From positions 1 through 5,016 of the forward strand of contig JAITMI010000088.1 of the NCBI GenBank assembly GCA_031277435.1: a DNA stretch of 5,016 bases, read 5' to 3'. The notes beneath the pieces are model-generated. The model was not told the origin of the DNA. It did not search any database and worked only from the letters and a program-made list of their open reading frames with translations. This stretch comes from Pseudomonadales bacterium (lineage in GTDB: Bacteria > Pseudomonadota > Gammaproteobacteria > Pseudomonadales > Pseudohongiellaceae). Both the position numbers and the translations under genes were made by a program. Numbering within the stretch: position 1 is the first letter of the stretch; each line of letters begins with the position of its first letter. This document shows, in pieces, positions 1 to 5,016 of this stretch.

Positions 1-110
1 TCGTCTTTTTCGACGCCCAGCAATAACAATAGGCCCGGCCCGATGGCGCCGGTGATTTCACCTTCGACCGTGACGCTGGCTGCGCTGACGCGCTGGATCA
101 GTCCGAGCAT
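1..110 (-). CDS. dtd: D-aminoacyl-tRNA deacylase, N-terminal part (runs off left edge)
   Basis: Only the first 36 codons plus two bases are present. They begin [18 protein letters not shown] and continue through a [13 protein letters not shown] stretch. This closely matches the N-terminus of bacterial Dtd as I remember it (E. coli [18 protein letters not shown], then a GLLVLLGVEKDD stretch). The family hydrolyses D-aminoacyl-tRNAs such as D-Tyr-tRNA and mischarged Gly-tRNA(Ala) in the cytoplasm, keeping D-residues and errors out of translation. The catalytic SQFTL-type and GPNP-type motifs lie beyond the window, so activity cannot be judged. The ATG at 108-110 is chosen because it gives the family's usual N-terminus and has an AAGGTGAGG ribosome site just upstream. 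It lies 64 bp downstream of typA on the same strand and could be co-transcribed with it. Confidence 0.9.
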   Translation of the reverse strand, partial: MLGLIQRVSAASVTVEGEITGAIGPGLLLLLGVEKD

Positions 111-114
111 ATTG

Positions 115-123
115 CCTCACCTT
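115..123 (-). promoter_or_regulatory. Ribosome binding site of dtd
   Basis: On the minus strand this reads AAGGTGAGG. The GAGG part ends 4 bases and the AAGG part 9 bases before the dtd ATG, so either register can pair with the 16S anti-Shine-Dalgarno. It supports the chosen dtd start. Confidence 0.7.
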
Positions 124-138
124 ATCAGCCAGTTGTGG

Positions 139-161
139 ATGGCCCGGTCAAGCCGGGCCAT
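139..161. repeat. Perfect palindrome between typA and dtd (REP-like hairpin)
   Basis: ATGGCCCGG (139-147) and CCGGGCCAT (153-161) are exact reverse complements around the 5-base loop TCAAG, giving a GC-rich 9-bp stem. It lies 13 bp after the typA stop and 28 bp before the dtd start. No T-run follows on either strand, so it does not look like a classical intrinsic terminator. From memory, palindromes of this form, with GGATG and CATGACG-like flanks, recur as dispersed intergenic repeats in many proteobacteria. A REP-like element or a transcript-stabilising hairpin is therefore the better reading. A second copy is not visible in this window, so the repeat status is inference. Confidence 0.6.
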
Positions 162-174
162 GACGGATGAAACT

Positions 175-1998
175 TTAGCGCATCTCGCTGCCGCGCGATT
201 GCCGCTTACGCTCATTTTCGGTCAAAAACTGTTTGCGCAAACGGATATGGTTGGGCGTGATTTCCACCAGTTCATCAGTGTCGATGAATTCCATCGCCTG
301 TTCCAGGCTGTGGCGCACCGGCGGGGTGAGGATGATGTTTTCGTCGCTGCCGGCGGCGCGGATGTTGGTGAGCTGTTTGGCCTTGGTGGGGTTGACCACT
401 AGGTCGTTTTCGCGGCTGTGCAGGCCGATAATCATGCCTTCGTACACTTCGGTATTGGGCGGCACGAACAGGCGGCCACGCTCTTGCAAGGTAAAGAGCG
501 CATAGGCCAACACTTTGCCCTTGATGTTGGATACCAACACGCCATTGTTGCGCGCGCCGATGTCGCCGGGTTTGATGGGGCCAAAGTGGTCAAAAATGTG
601 CGTCAGAATACCAGTGCCGGAGGTCATGCTCATGAATTGCGAGCGGAAGCCGATCAAGCCGCGGGTGGGAATGATGAAGCTGAGGCGGGTGCGGCCTTTG
701 CCGTCCACGGTCATTTCCTGCATTTCGGCTTTGCGTTTGCCCAGTTCTTCGATCACGCCGCCTTGGTGCGCTTCGTCGATGTCGATTACCAGGGATTCGT
801 AAGGCTCGCGTTTTTCGCCGTCGATTTCCTTGATGATGACTTGTGGCCGCGATACCGCCAGTTCGAAGCCTTCGCGGCGCCTGGTTTCAATCAAGACCGA
901 TAGGTGTAATTCGCCGCGGCCCGATACCTTGAATTTGTCGGCGCTGTCGCCCGGCTCGACGCGCAGCGCGACGTTGTGGATCAATTCGCGATCCAGCCGT
1001 TCCTTGATGTTGCGGCTGGTGACGTATTTGCCGTCGAGGCCGGCGAAGGGTGAGTCGTTGACTTGGAAGGTCATGGTTACGGTAGGCTCGTCCACCGTGA
1101 GCGGCGGCAGCATGTCGGGGTGATCGGGGTCGCAGAGGGTGTCGGAGATATGCAGGTCTTCGATGCCGGTGATGCAGATGATGTCGCCCGCGTTCGCCTC
1201 TTGCGCATCGACGCGCTCCAGGCCCATGTAGGTTTTGACCAGGCCGATCTTGCCGCGGCGATTTTTGCCTTCATGGTCAATAATAAGCACCGGCATGTTG
1301 GGCCTGACCTTGCCGCGCGTGACGCGGCCTACGCCGATGACGCCGATGTAGGAGGAATAATCCAGCGCGCTGATCTGCATTTGCAGCGGCCCGTCGATAT
1401 CGACTTGCGGCGGGCGCACCTTATCCACTACCAATTGGAACAAGGCATCCATATTGTCGTCGAGCGCGGCGGGGTCGTGGCCGGCTTTGCCGAGCAGGGC
1501 GGAGGCGTAGATTACCGGGAAGTCGAGTTGTTCTTCGGTGGCGCCGAGTTTGTCGAACAGGTCGAATACTTCGTTGAGCACCCAGTCGGGGCGGGCGCCT
1601 TCGCGGTCCACTTTGTTGATGACCACGATGGGTTTGAGCCCGCGCGCGAAGGCTTTTTGGGTGACGAAGCGGGTTTGCGGCATGGGGCCGTCGAAGGCAT
1701 CGACCAATAGCAGCACCGAATCCACCATCGACAGTACCCGTTCCACTTCGCCGCCGAAGTCGGCGTGGCCGGGGGTATCAACGATGTTGATGCGGTAGCC
1801 GCGCCAGCGTACCGCGGTATTTTTGGCCAGGATGGTGATGCCGCGTTCCTTTTCCTGGTCGTTGGAATCCATCACCCGCTCTTCCGCCTTGCCGCGGGTC
1901 TCGAGCGTGCCGGATTGTTGCAGCAGTCTATCGACGAGCGTGGTTTTGCCATGATCGACGTGCGCGATGATGGCAATGTTGCGGATGTTTTCGATCAC
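175..1998 (-). CDS. typA: Ribosome-associated translational GTPase TypA/BipA
   Basis: Complete 607-residue protein, the same length as E. coli TypA/BipA as I recall it. The GTPase domain (about 1-200) shows G1 AHVDHGKT at 12-19, the G2 region ERGIT at 51-55, G3 DTPGH at 74-78, G4 NKVD at 128-131 and G5 SAL at 166-168. All are intact, and the catalytic-type histidine is present in DTPGH. EF-G-like beta-barrel and alpha/beta domains follow, including the SGRGELHLS segment. The C-terminal BipA-specific domain ends with the characteristic [21 protein letters not shown] stretch. The family binds the ribosome in an EF-G-like manner and affects 50S assembly, low-temperature growth and stress adaptation. 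The start is GTG at 1996-1998, because it gives the family N-terminus [19 protein letters not shown] and the next internal Met would remove G1. Its ribosome site is weak: AGG at 2008-2010, 9 bases upstream. It lies between thiI and dtd, all on the minus strand, and a separate promoter is likely (see 2041-2046). Confidence 0.97.
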   Translation of the reverse strand: MIENIRNIAIIAHVDHGKTTLVDRLLQQSGTLETRGKAEERVMDSNDQEKERGITILAKNTAVRWRGYRINIVDTPGHADFGGEVERVLSMVDSVLLLVDAFDGPMPQTRFVTQKAFARGLKPIVVINKVDREGARPDWVLNEVFDLFDKLGATEEQLDFPVIYASALLGKAGHDPAALDDNMDALFQLVVDKVRPPQVDIDGPLQMQISALDYSSYIGVIGVGRVTRGKVRPNMPVLIIDHEGKNRRGKIGLVKTYMGLERVDAQEANAGDIICITGIEDLHISDTLCDPDHPDMLPPLTVDEPTVTMTFQVNDSPFAGLDGKYVTSRNIKERLDRELIHNVALRVEPGDSADKFKVSGRGELHLSVLIETRRREGFELAVSRPQVIIKEIDGEKREPYESLVIDIDEAHQGGVIEELGKRKAEMQEMTVDGKGRTRLSFIIPTRGLIGFRSQFMSMTSGTGILTHIFDHFGPIKPGDIGARNNGVLVSNIKGKVLAYALFTLQERGRLFVPPNTEVYEGMIIGLHSRENDLVVNPTKAKQLTNIRAAGSDENIILTPPVRHSLEQAMEFIDTDELVEITPNHIRLRKQFLTENERKRQSRGSEMR

Positions 1999-2040
1999 GG
2001 GGGGATACCTGGGGAAAAGGGGGCGGAAAAAAGCGCGCGG

Positions 2041-2046
2041 ATTATA
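2041..2046 (-). promoter_or_regulatory. Candidate -10 box of a typA promoter
   Basis: The minus strand reads a perfect TATAAT here, 42 bases upstream of the typA GTG, which would give a leader of roughly 35 bases. There is no convincing -35 at 16-18 bp spacing (the 17-bp position reads AACAAG). The nearby TTGACC (2054-2059) is only 7 bp away and cannot pair with this box in a normal promoter. The position, between the palindromic element and typA, makes an independent typA promoter plausible but unproven. Confidence 0.45.
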
Positions 2047-2084
2047 CCTGAAAGGTCAAGGGGCTTGTTTGAGTTTTTGGTGCA

Positions 2085-2217
2085 TTCCACCCTCTCCCCC
2101 GCCCTCTCCCGCCAGCGGGAGAGGGAGTACAACAGTTATACGAAAGGATGTGTTGCTGAAGCGGCACCGGACAGCTCCCTCTCCCGCGGGCGGGAGAGGG
2201 CGGGGGAGAGGGTGGAA
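2085..2217. repeat. 133-bp compound palindrome: two inverted REP-like hairpins (REPIN/MITE-like)
   Basis: The arms 2085-2127 and 2175-2217 are reverse complements at 42 of 43 positions; the only mismatch is A2114 against G2188. They surround a 47-base spacer (2128-2174). The outer 28 bp of the arms (2085-2112 with 2190-2217) are perfect. Each arm is also a hairpin by itself: CCCTCTCCCGC 2102-2112 with GCGGGAGAGGG 2115-2125, and the same 11-mer pair at 2177-2187 and 2190-2200. This head-to-head arrangement of two small palindromes is the layout of REP doublets (REPINs) or small non-autonomous elements. There is no transposase or RAYT gene in the window and no clear target duplication. It starts 10 bp after the thiI stop and ends 86 bp before the typA start. 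In a thiI transcript it could fold into a long hairpin, but no U-run follows on the minus strand, so termination is uncertain. Confidence 0.8.
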
Positions 2218-2227
2218 AATCAAGCCC

Positions 2228-3718
2228 TCACGGTCGATATACTCCCACATTGCTCTTGCCCTGCTCCAGCAAGTGCGCCGCATGCAGGCGGCTCATCACG
2301 CCCTTGGCGCAATAGAGCAGGTAATGGCGTGAGGGGTCGAGCGTGGCGAAGGCGCTGCTGAGTTTGTAGAAGGGAATCTTCAGCACCGTGGCGCCTGGCA
2401 CTTGCAGGGGTTTGCGTTCTTCTTCGTCGGGGTGGCGGATGTCGATCACGGCGGCTTGTGCGTCCACTTGCGCGGTTTCGTCCGGCGTCAGAGCGGGGGT
2501 GAGATCTTCCTGGCTGAGCCTGCGAATGTCGTAGCTCTGCGCCTCCGCGACCGCTTGTTCCAGTACGGCGAAATTGAAACGGTTTTCCTCGCGTTCGATG
2601 CGGTGGCGTTTGGCGCGCGTGGTGGGTTTTACTGAAATCACGCCGCAGTATTCGGGAATTACCGCGGAAAATTCCGCGGTGCCGATTTTGCGCGCCAAAT
2701 CCACGATGTCTTGTTTGTCGCTCATCGCCAGGGGCCGCAGCACTAATTTGGGCGTTACTTCGTCGATGATGGCGAGGTTGATAAGCGTTTGGCTCGACAC
2801 TTGCGCGATCGCTTCGCCCGTTACCAGCGCGGGAATTTCCAGCTTATCGGCCACTTGCGTCGCGGCGCGCAGCATCATGCGTTTGAGCACTACGCCCATT
2901 TGCGAGTTTTCAATACGTTCCAGAATTTCCGCCACCACCGCTTCAAACGGCACGCTGATGAACTCTACGCCATGTGAGGCGCCGTAGCGTTGCCACAAAA
3001 ATAGCGCCACTTCCTTGACCGCCAATTCGTGTTCGCGGCCACCGAGATTGAAGAATAAAAAATGCGTGCGCAGGCCGCGTTTCATCGCCAGGAAGCTCGC
3101 TACCGCCGAATCGAAACCGCCGGAAATCAGCGACAGCACCGCATCTTGCGTGCCGAGCGGAAAACCGCCGATGCCGTCTTGCGGCTCGCCGCCGATGTAG
3201 AGTTTGTCCTGGCGGATTTCGAGCCGCACCGTTACCTCGGGCGTGCGCAGATCCACGCCTTTCGCTCCGGTAACGCGCAGCAAGCCGCCGCCGACGTAGC
3301 GTTCCACGTCCATCGAGTTGAAGGGATGTTTGCCGCTGCGGCGGCAGCGCACTACGAAGGTTTTGCCATTGAGCTCTGACCCGCATACCTGTGCCGCCAG
3401 CGCTACCATGTCGTCGAAGCCGCCTAGCGGGCGTTCCTCCACGCGCTGAAAGCTCCAGATGCCCGGCGTGCTGCGCAAGACCGCTTCCACATCGTCCACC
3501 AGCGCGGCGCGGCTTGGGGGCAGGGCCAGTTCCAGATAGTCCCAGTGCGCCTCGATCAGCGCGGCGTCCGGGTCATCGGGGAACGCGGCCAGGTCGCGCA
3601 AGTCCAACTGCTCGCGCAGGATGCGCGCCAGATTCTTGCGCAATTGCTTGCAAAAACGGGTTCTGACGATACGGCTCTTGGTCGTCATCTCGGGGGAATA
3701 CTTGAGGTGATACTTCAT
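2228..3718 (-). CDS. thiI: tRNA 4-thiouridine synthetase / thiamine sulfurtransferase ThiI with rhodanese domain
   Basis: Complete 496-residue protein (E. coli ThiI is about 482). The order is: an N-terminal ferredoxin-like region, a THUMP RNA-binding domain (about 60-170, including GKHPFNSMDVERYVGGG at 129-145), a PP-loop ATP pyrophosphatase domain with SGGFDS at 199-204, and a rhodanese domain from about 420 to the end. Cys358 in PEYCGVIS and the rhodanese cysteine Cys470 in LLYCAKGVMSR match the two cysteines known to be needed in E. coli (C344 and C456). The enzyme adenylates U8 of tRNA and inserts sulfur passed from IscS as a persulfide, making s4U. The rhodanese domain also supplies sulfur for the thiamine thiazole. 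The ATG at 3716-3718 is chosen because MKYHLKYSPEMTTKSRIVRTRF aligns with the E. coli N-terminus, although no good Shine-Dalgarno precedes it. Met11 is a less likely start. It is divergent from glnA and upstream of typA. Confidence 0.97.
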   Translation of the reverse strand: MKYHLKYSPEMTTKSRIVRTRFCKQLRKNLARILREQLDLRDLAAFPDDPDAALIEAHWDYLELALPPSRAALVDDVEAVLRSTPGIWSFQRVEERPLGGFDDMVALAAQVCGSELNGKTFVVRCRRSGKHPFNSMDVERYVGGGLLRVTGAKGVDLRTPEVTVRLEIRQDKLYIGGEPQDGIGGFPLGTQDAVLSLISGGFDSAVASFLAMKRGLRTHFLFFNLGGREHELAVKEVALFLWQRYGASHGVEFISVPFEAVVAEILERIENSQMGVVLKRMMLRAATQVADKLEIPALVTGEAIAQVSSQTLINLAIIDEVTPKLVLRPLAMSDKQDIVDLARKIGTAEFSAVIPEYCGVISVKPTTRAKRHRIEREENRFNFAVLEQAVAEAQSYDIRRLSQEDLTPALTPDETAQVDAQAAVIDIRHPDEEERKPLQVPGATVLKIPFYKLSSAFATLDPSRHYLLYCAKGVMSRLHAAHLLEQGKSNVGVYRP

Positions 3719-3801
3719 AGGTCGAATGGCTGGATTGGAGGGAAAGAGGCAGGGCTATGGCGCTGGAAAACACCTGAAAAAACAGCCCTTTCAAGATAGC
3801 A

Positions 3802-3858
3802 ATGGATGGCATATATTCTGCGCCCCTCGGCTTGTTTCAAGCAAGGCGCGCCATCCAT
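3802..3858. repeat. Nested inverted repeat in the thiI-glnA divergent region
   Basis: Three nested complementary pairs share nearly one centre. ATGGATGGC (3802-3810) pairs with GCCATCCAT (3850-3858), GCGCC (3820-3824) with GGCGC (3845-3849), and GCTTG (3830-3834) with CAAGC (3838-3842) around a TTT loop. All pairs are exact. On the 3' side the outer and middle stems are contiguous; on the 5' side they are separated by the AT-rich stretch 3811-3819. The left arm overlaps the candidate glnA promoter. It could be a DNA-level operator or a leader hairpin on either transcript. Which of these, if any, is not shown by the sequence. Confidence 0.5.
3807..3821 (+). promoter_or_regulatory. Candidate sigma-54 (-24/-12) promoter of glnA
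   Basis: The sequence TGGCATATATTCTGC fits the RpoN pattern TGGCACG-N4-TTGC at 8 of 11 defined positions. It has the invariant GG and GC exactly 10 bp apart. A start about 12 bp downstream would give a leader of roughly 60 bases before the glnA ATG. RpoN/NtrC control of glnA is well established in enterobacteria, which raises the prior. I see no clear NtrC site (TGCACC-N5-GGTGCA) upstream. The same stretch contains TATATT (3812-3817), which could instead serve as a sigma-70 -10 box with only a poor -35 (TTTCAA, 3789-3794). Confidence 0.4.
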
Positions 3859-3885
3859 AAAACTCAAGAGCCAGTCATTCCCTAC

Positions 3886-3890
3886 GGAGG
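3886..3890 (+). promoter_or_regulatory. Ribosome binding site of glnA
   Basis: GGAGG lies 5 bases before the ATG at 3896. It is the strongest Shine-Dalgarno match in the window, consistent with high expression of glutamine synthetase, and it fixes the glnA start. Confidence 0.85.
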
Positions 3891-3895
3891 AAACC

Positions 3896-5016
3896 ATGTC
3901 TGAAAAGACGCTCAAGCTGATTGCCGATCATGATGTACGGTGGGTCGATCTGCGTTTTACCGACACCCGCGGCAAACAGCAGCACCTGACGTTTCCGGCC
4001 TCCGCGGTCGATGAAAAATTCTTCCAGGGCAGCATGTTCGATGGCTCCTCAATGGTGGGCTGGAAAGGCGTCAACGAGTCCGACATGGTGCTTTTGCCCG
4101 ATGACGACAGCGCGGTGCTCGACCCCTTCGCCGAGGAAACCCAGCTCAACCTGGTGTGCGACATTCTGGAACCCGTCACCATGAGCGGCTACAGCCGCGA
4201 CCCGCGCAGCATCGCCCGCCGCGCCGAGGAATACCTGAAATCCACCGGCATCGGCGACACCGCCTATTTTGGGCCGGAACCCGAATTCTTCATCTTCGAC
4301 GACGTGAAATTCCGCACCACCACCGGCTACTGCATGAGCAAGATCACCTCGCAGGAAGCCGCCTGGGCCACCGATCTCGACAAGGAGGACGGCCCCAAAG
4401 GCCACTCGCTGCGCACCAAGGGCGGCTACTCGCCGCTGCCGCCGCTCGATTCCCTGCACGACATCCGCTCCGCCATGTGTTCCGCCATGCAGGACATGGG
4501 CCTGAAAGTCGAAATCCATCACCACGAAACCTGTAGCGCCGGGCAATGCGAAATCGGCGTGTCCTTCAACACGCTGGTGAAAAAAGCCGACGAAGTGCAA
4601 ATTCTCAAGTACGCGATTCACAACGTGGCCGCCGCCTACGGCAAAACCGCCACCTTCATGCCCAAGCCGATCGTGGGCGACAGCGGCAACGGCATGCATG
4701 TGCACCAGTCGATATTCAAGAACGGCAAAAACGTGTTCACCGGCAACGGCTACGCCAACTTGTCCGACGAGGCGCTCTACTACATCGGCGGCGTCATCAA
4801 GCACGCCAAGGCGCTCAACGCCTTCGGCAACGCCTCCACCAACTCCTACAAGCGCCTGGTGAAAGGCTTTGAAGCGCCGACCTTGTTGGCCTATTCCGCC
4901 CGCAACCGCTCCGCCTCAATCCGCATTCCCTACAACCTCGGCGGCAGCCCCAAGGCAACGCGCATCGAAGTCCGCTTCGGCGACGCCACCGCCAACCCCT
5001 ACCTGTTCTTCGCCGC
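3896..5016 (+). CDS. glnA: Type I glutamine synthetase, N-terminal 373 residues (runs off right edge)
   Basis: The frame is open from ATG 3896 to the window end: 373 codons plus two bases of a protein usually about 470 long. It makes glutamine from glutamate, ammonia and ATP in the cytoplasm, as a dodecamer. Visible active-site elements, with Salmonella equivalents, are: Asp49 of the DGSS loop (D50), metal ligands Glu128 and Glu130 in GPEPEFF (E129, E131), Tyr178 (Y179), Glu211 and Glu219 (E212, E220), His268 and His270 (H269, H271), Glu326 (E327), Arg338 and Arg343 (R339, R344), and Glu358 and Arg360 (E357, R359). The numbering shift changes from -1 to +1 between 343 and 358, showing a two-residue insertion around YNLGG (346-350). 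The adenylylated tyrosine (Y397 region) is beyond the edge, so GlnE-type control cannot be confirmed. It is divergent from thiI, with a strong ribosome site and a possible RpoN promoter. Confidence 0.97.
   Translation, partial: MSEKTLKLIADHDVRWVDLRFTDTRGKQQHLTFPASAVDEKFFQGSMFDGSSMVGWKGVNESDMVLLPDDDSAVLDPFAEETQLNLVCDILEPVTMSGYSRDPRSIARRAEEYLKSTGIGDTAYFGPEPEFFIFDDVKFRTTTGYCMSKITSQEAAWATDLDKEDGPKGHSLRTKGGYSPLPPLDSLHDIRSAMCSAMQDMGLKVEIHHHETCSAGQCEIGVSFNTLVKKADEVQILKYAIHNVAAAYGKTATFMPKPIVGDSGNGMHVHQSIFKNGKNVFTGNGYANLSDEALYYIGGVIKHAKALNAFGNASTNSYKRLVKGFEAPTLLAYSARNRSASIRIPYNLGGSPKATRIEVRFGDATANPYLFFA

Noticed and set aside
1063..1710. 215-codon plus-strand open frame inside typA
   Set aside because: It lies opposite intact, motif-rich TypA coding sequence, has no recognisable domain, and has the composition of an antisense shadow. 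The other plus-strand frames across typA and thiI are rejected for the same reason.
2054..2059. TTGACC on the minus strand as a -35 box for typA
   Set aside because: It is only 7 bp from the TATAAT. At a normal 17-bp distance the sequence is GCGCTT, which is not a -10.
2085..2217. CRISPR array or intrinsic terminator reading of the palindromic repeats
   Set aside because: There are only two units, in inverted rather than direct orientation, and no T-run follows on either strand.
1765..2361. 198-codon plus-strand frame spanning the typA 5' end, the palindromic element and the thiI 3' end
   Set aside because: It reads through the inverted repeats and antisense parts of two real genes, so it is not a plausible protein.
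3719..3895. TPP riboswitch or other known riboswitch in front of thiI or glnA
   Set aside because: I see no THI-box-like conserved segments or other recognisable aptamer core; only the nested inverted repeat is present.
4049..4804. 251-codon open frame on the minus strand inside glnA
   Set aside because: It is antisense to the clearly coding glnA frame, its translation is Gly/Ala/Val/His-rich with no recognisable family, and it arises from GC-rich codon use.
1..5016. An undescribed multi-gene system
   Set aside because: All coding space is filled by four well-known housekeeping genes (dtd, typA, thiI, glnA) with intact family motifs in the visible parts. No unexplained gene remains.

Overview
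The window looks like core chromosome of a GC-rich proteobacterium, most likely gammaproteobacterial or a close relative. Three things point that way: GlnA is the GSI-beta type; ThiI carries the C-terminal rhodanese domain typical of enterobacterial and other gammaproteobacterial ThiI; and the order glnA / thiI / typA is, from memory, the one found in Pseudomonas and related genera. The species cannot be named from the sequence.

Layout, left to right. Positions 1-110 (minus) hold the first 36 codons of dtd (D-aminoacyl-tRNA deacylase), which runs off the left edge. A 64-bp gap with a perfect 9-bp-stem palindrome separates it from typA (175-1998, minus), a full-length translational GTPase gene with a GTG start. 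A 229-bp gap follows (1999-2227). It contains a perfect TATAAT hexamer that may be the typA -10 box, and a 133-bp palindromic element (2085-2217) built of two inverted, individually palindromic CCCTCTCCCGC-type repeats. Next is thiI (2228-3718, minus), full length, for tRNA 4-thiouridine and thiazole synthesis. A 177-bp divergent region (3719-3895) carries a -24/-12-like sequence and a nested inverted repeat. It leads into glnA (3896 to the right edge, plus), which is open at the window end after 373 codons.

Functionally these are housekeeping genes: nitrogen assimilation (glnA), tRNA thiolation and thiamine sulfur transfer (thiI), ribosome-associated stress and assembly GTPase activity (typA), and proofreading of D-aminoacyl-tRNA (dtd). 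The three minus-strand genes point the same way and three of the four products act on tRNA or the ribosome. typA probably also has its own promoter, and glnA is transcribed divergently. I found no phage, defence, CRISPR or toxin-antitoxin system, and no evidence of a new multi-gene system. The parts most worth a second look are non-coding: the compound palindrome between thiI and typA, and the promoter/inverted-repeat architecture in front of glnA.
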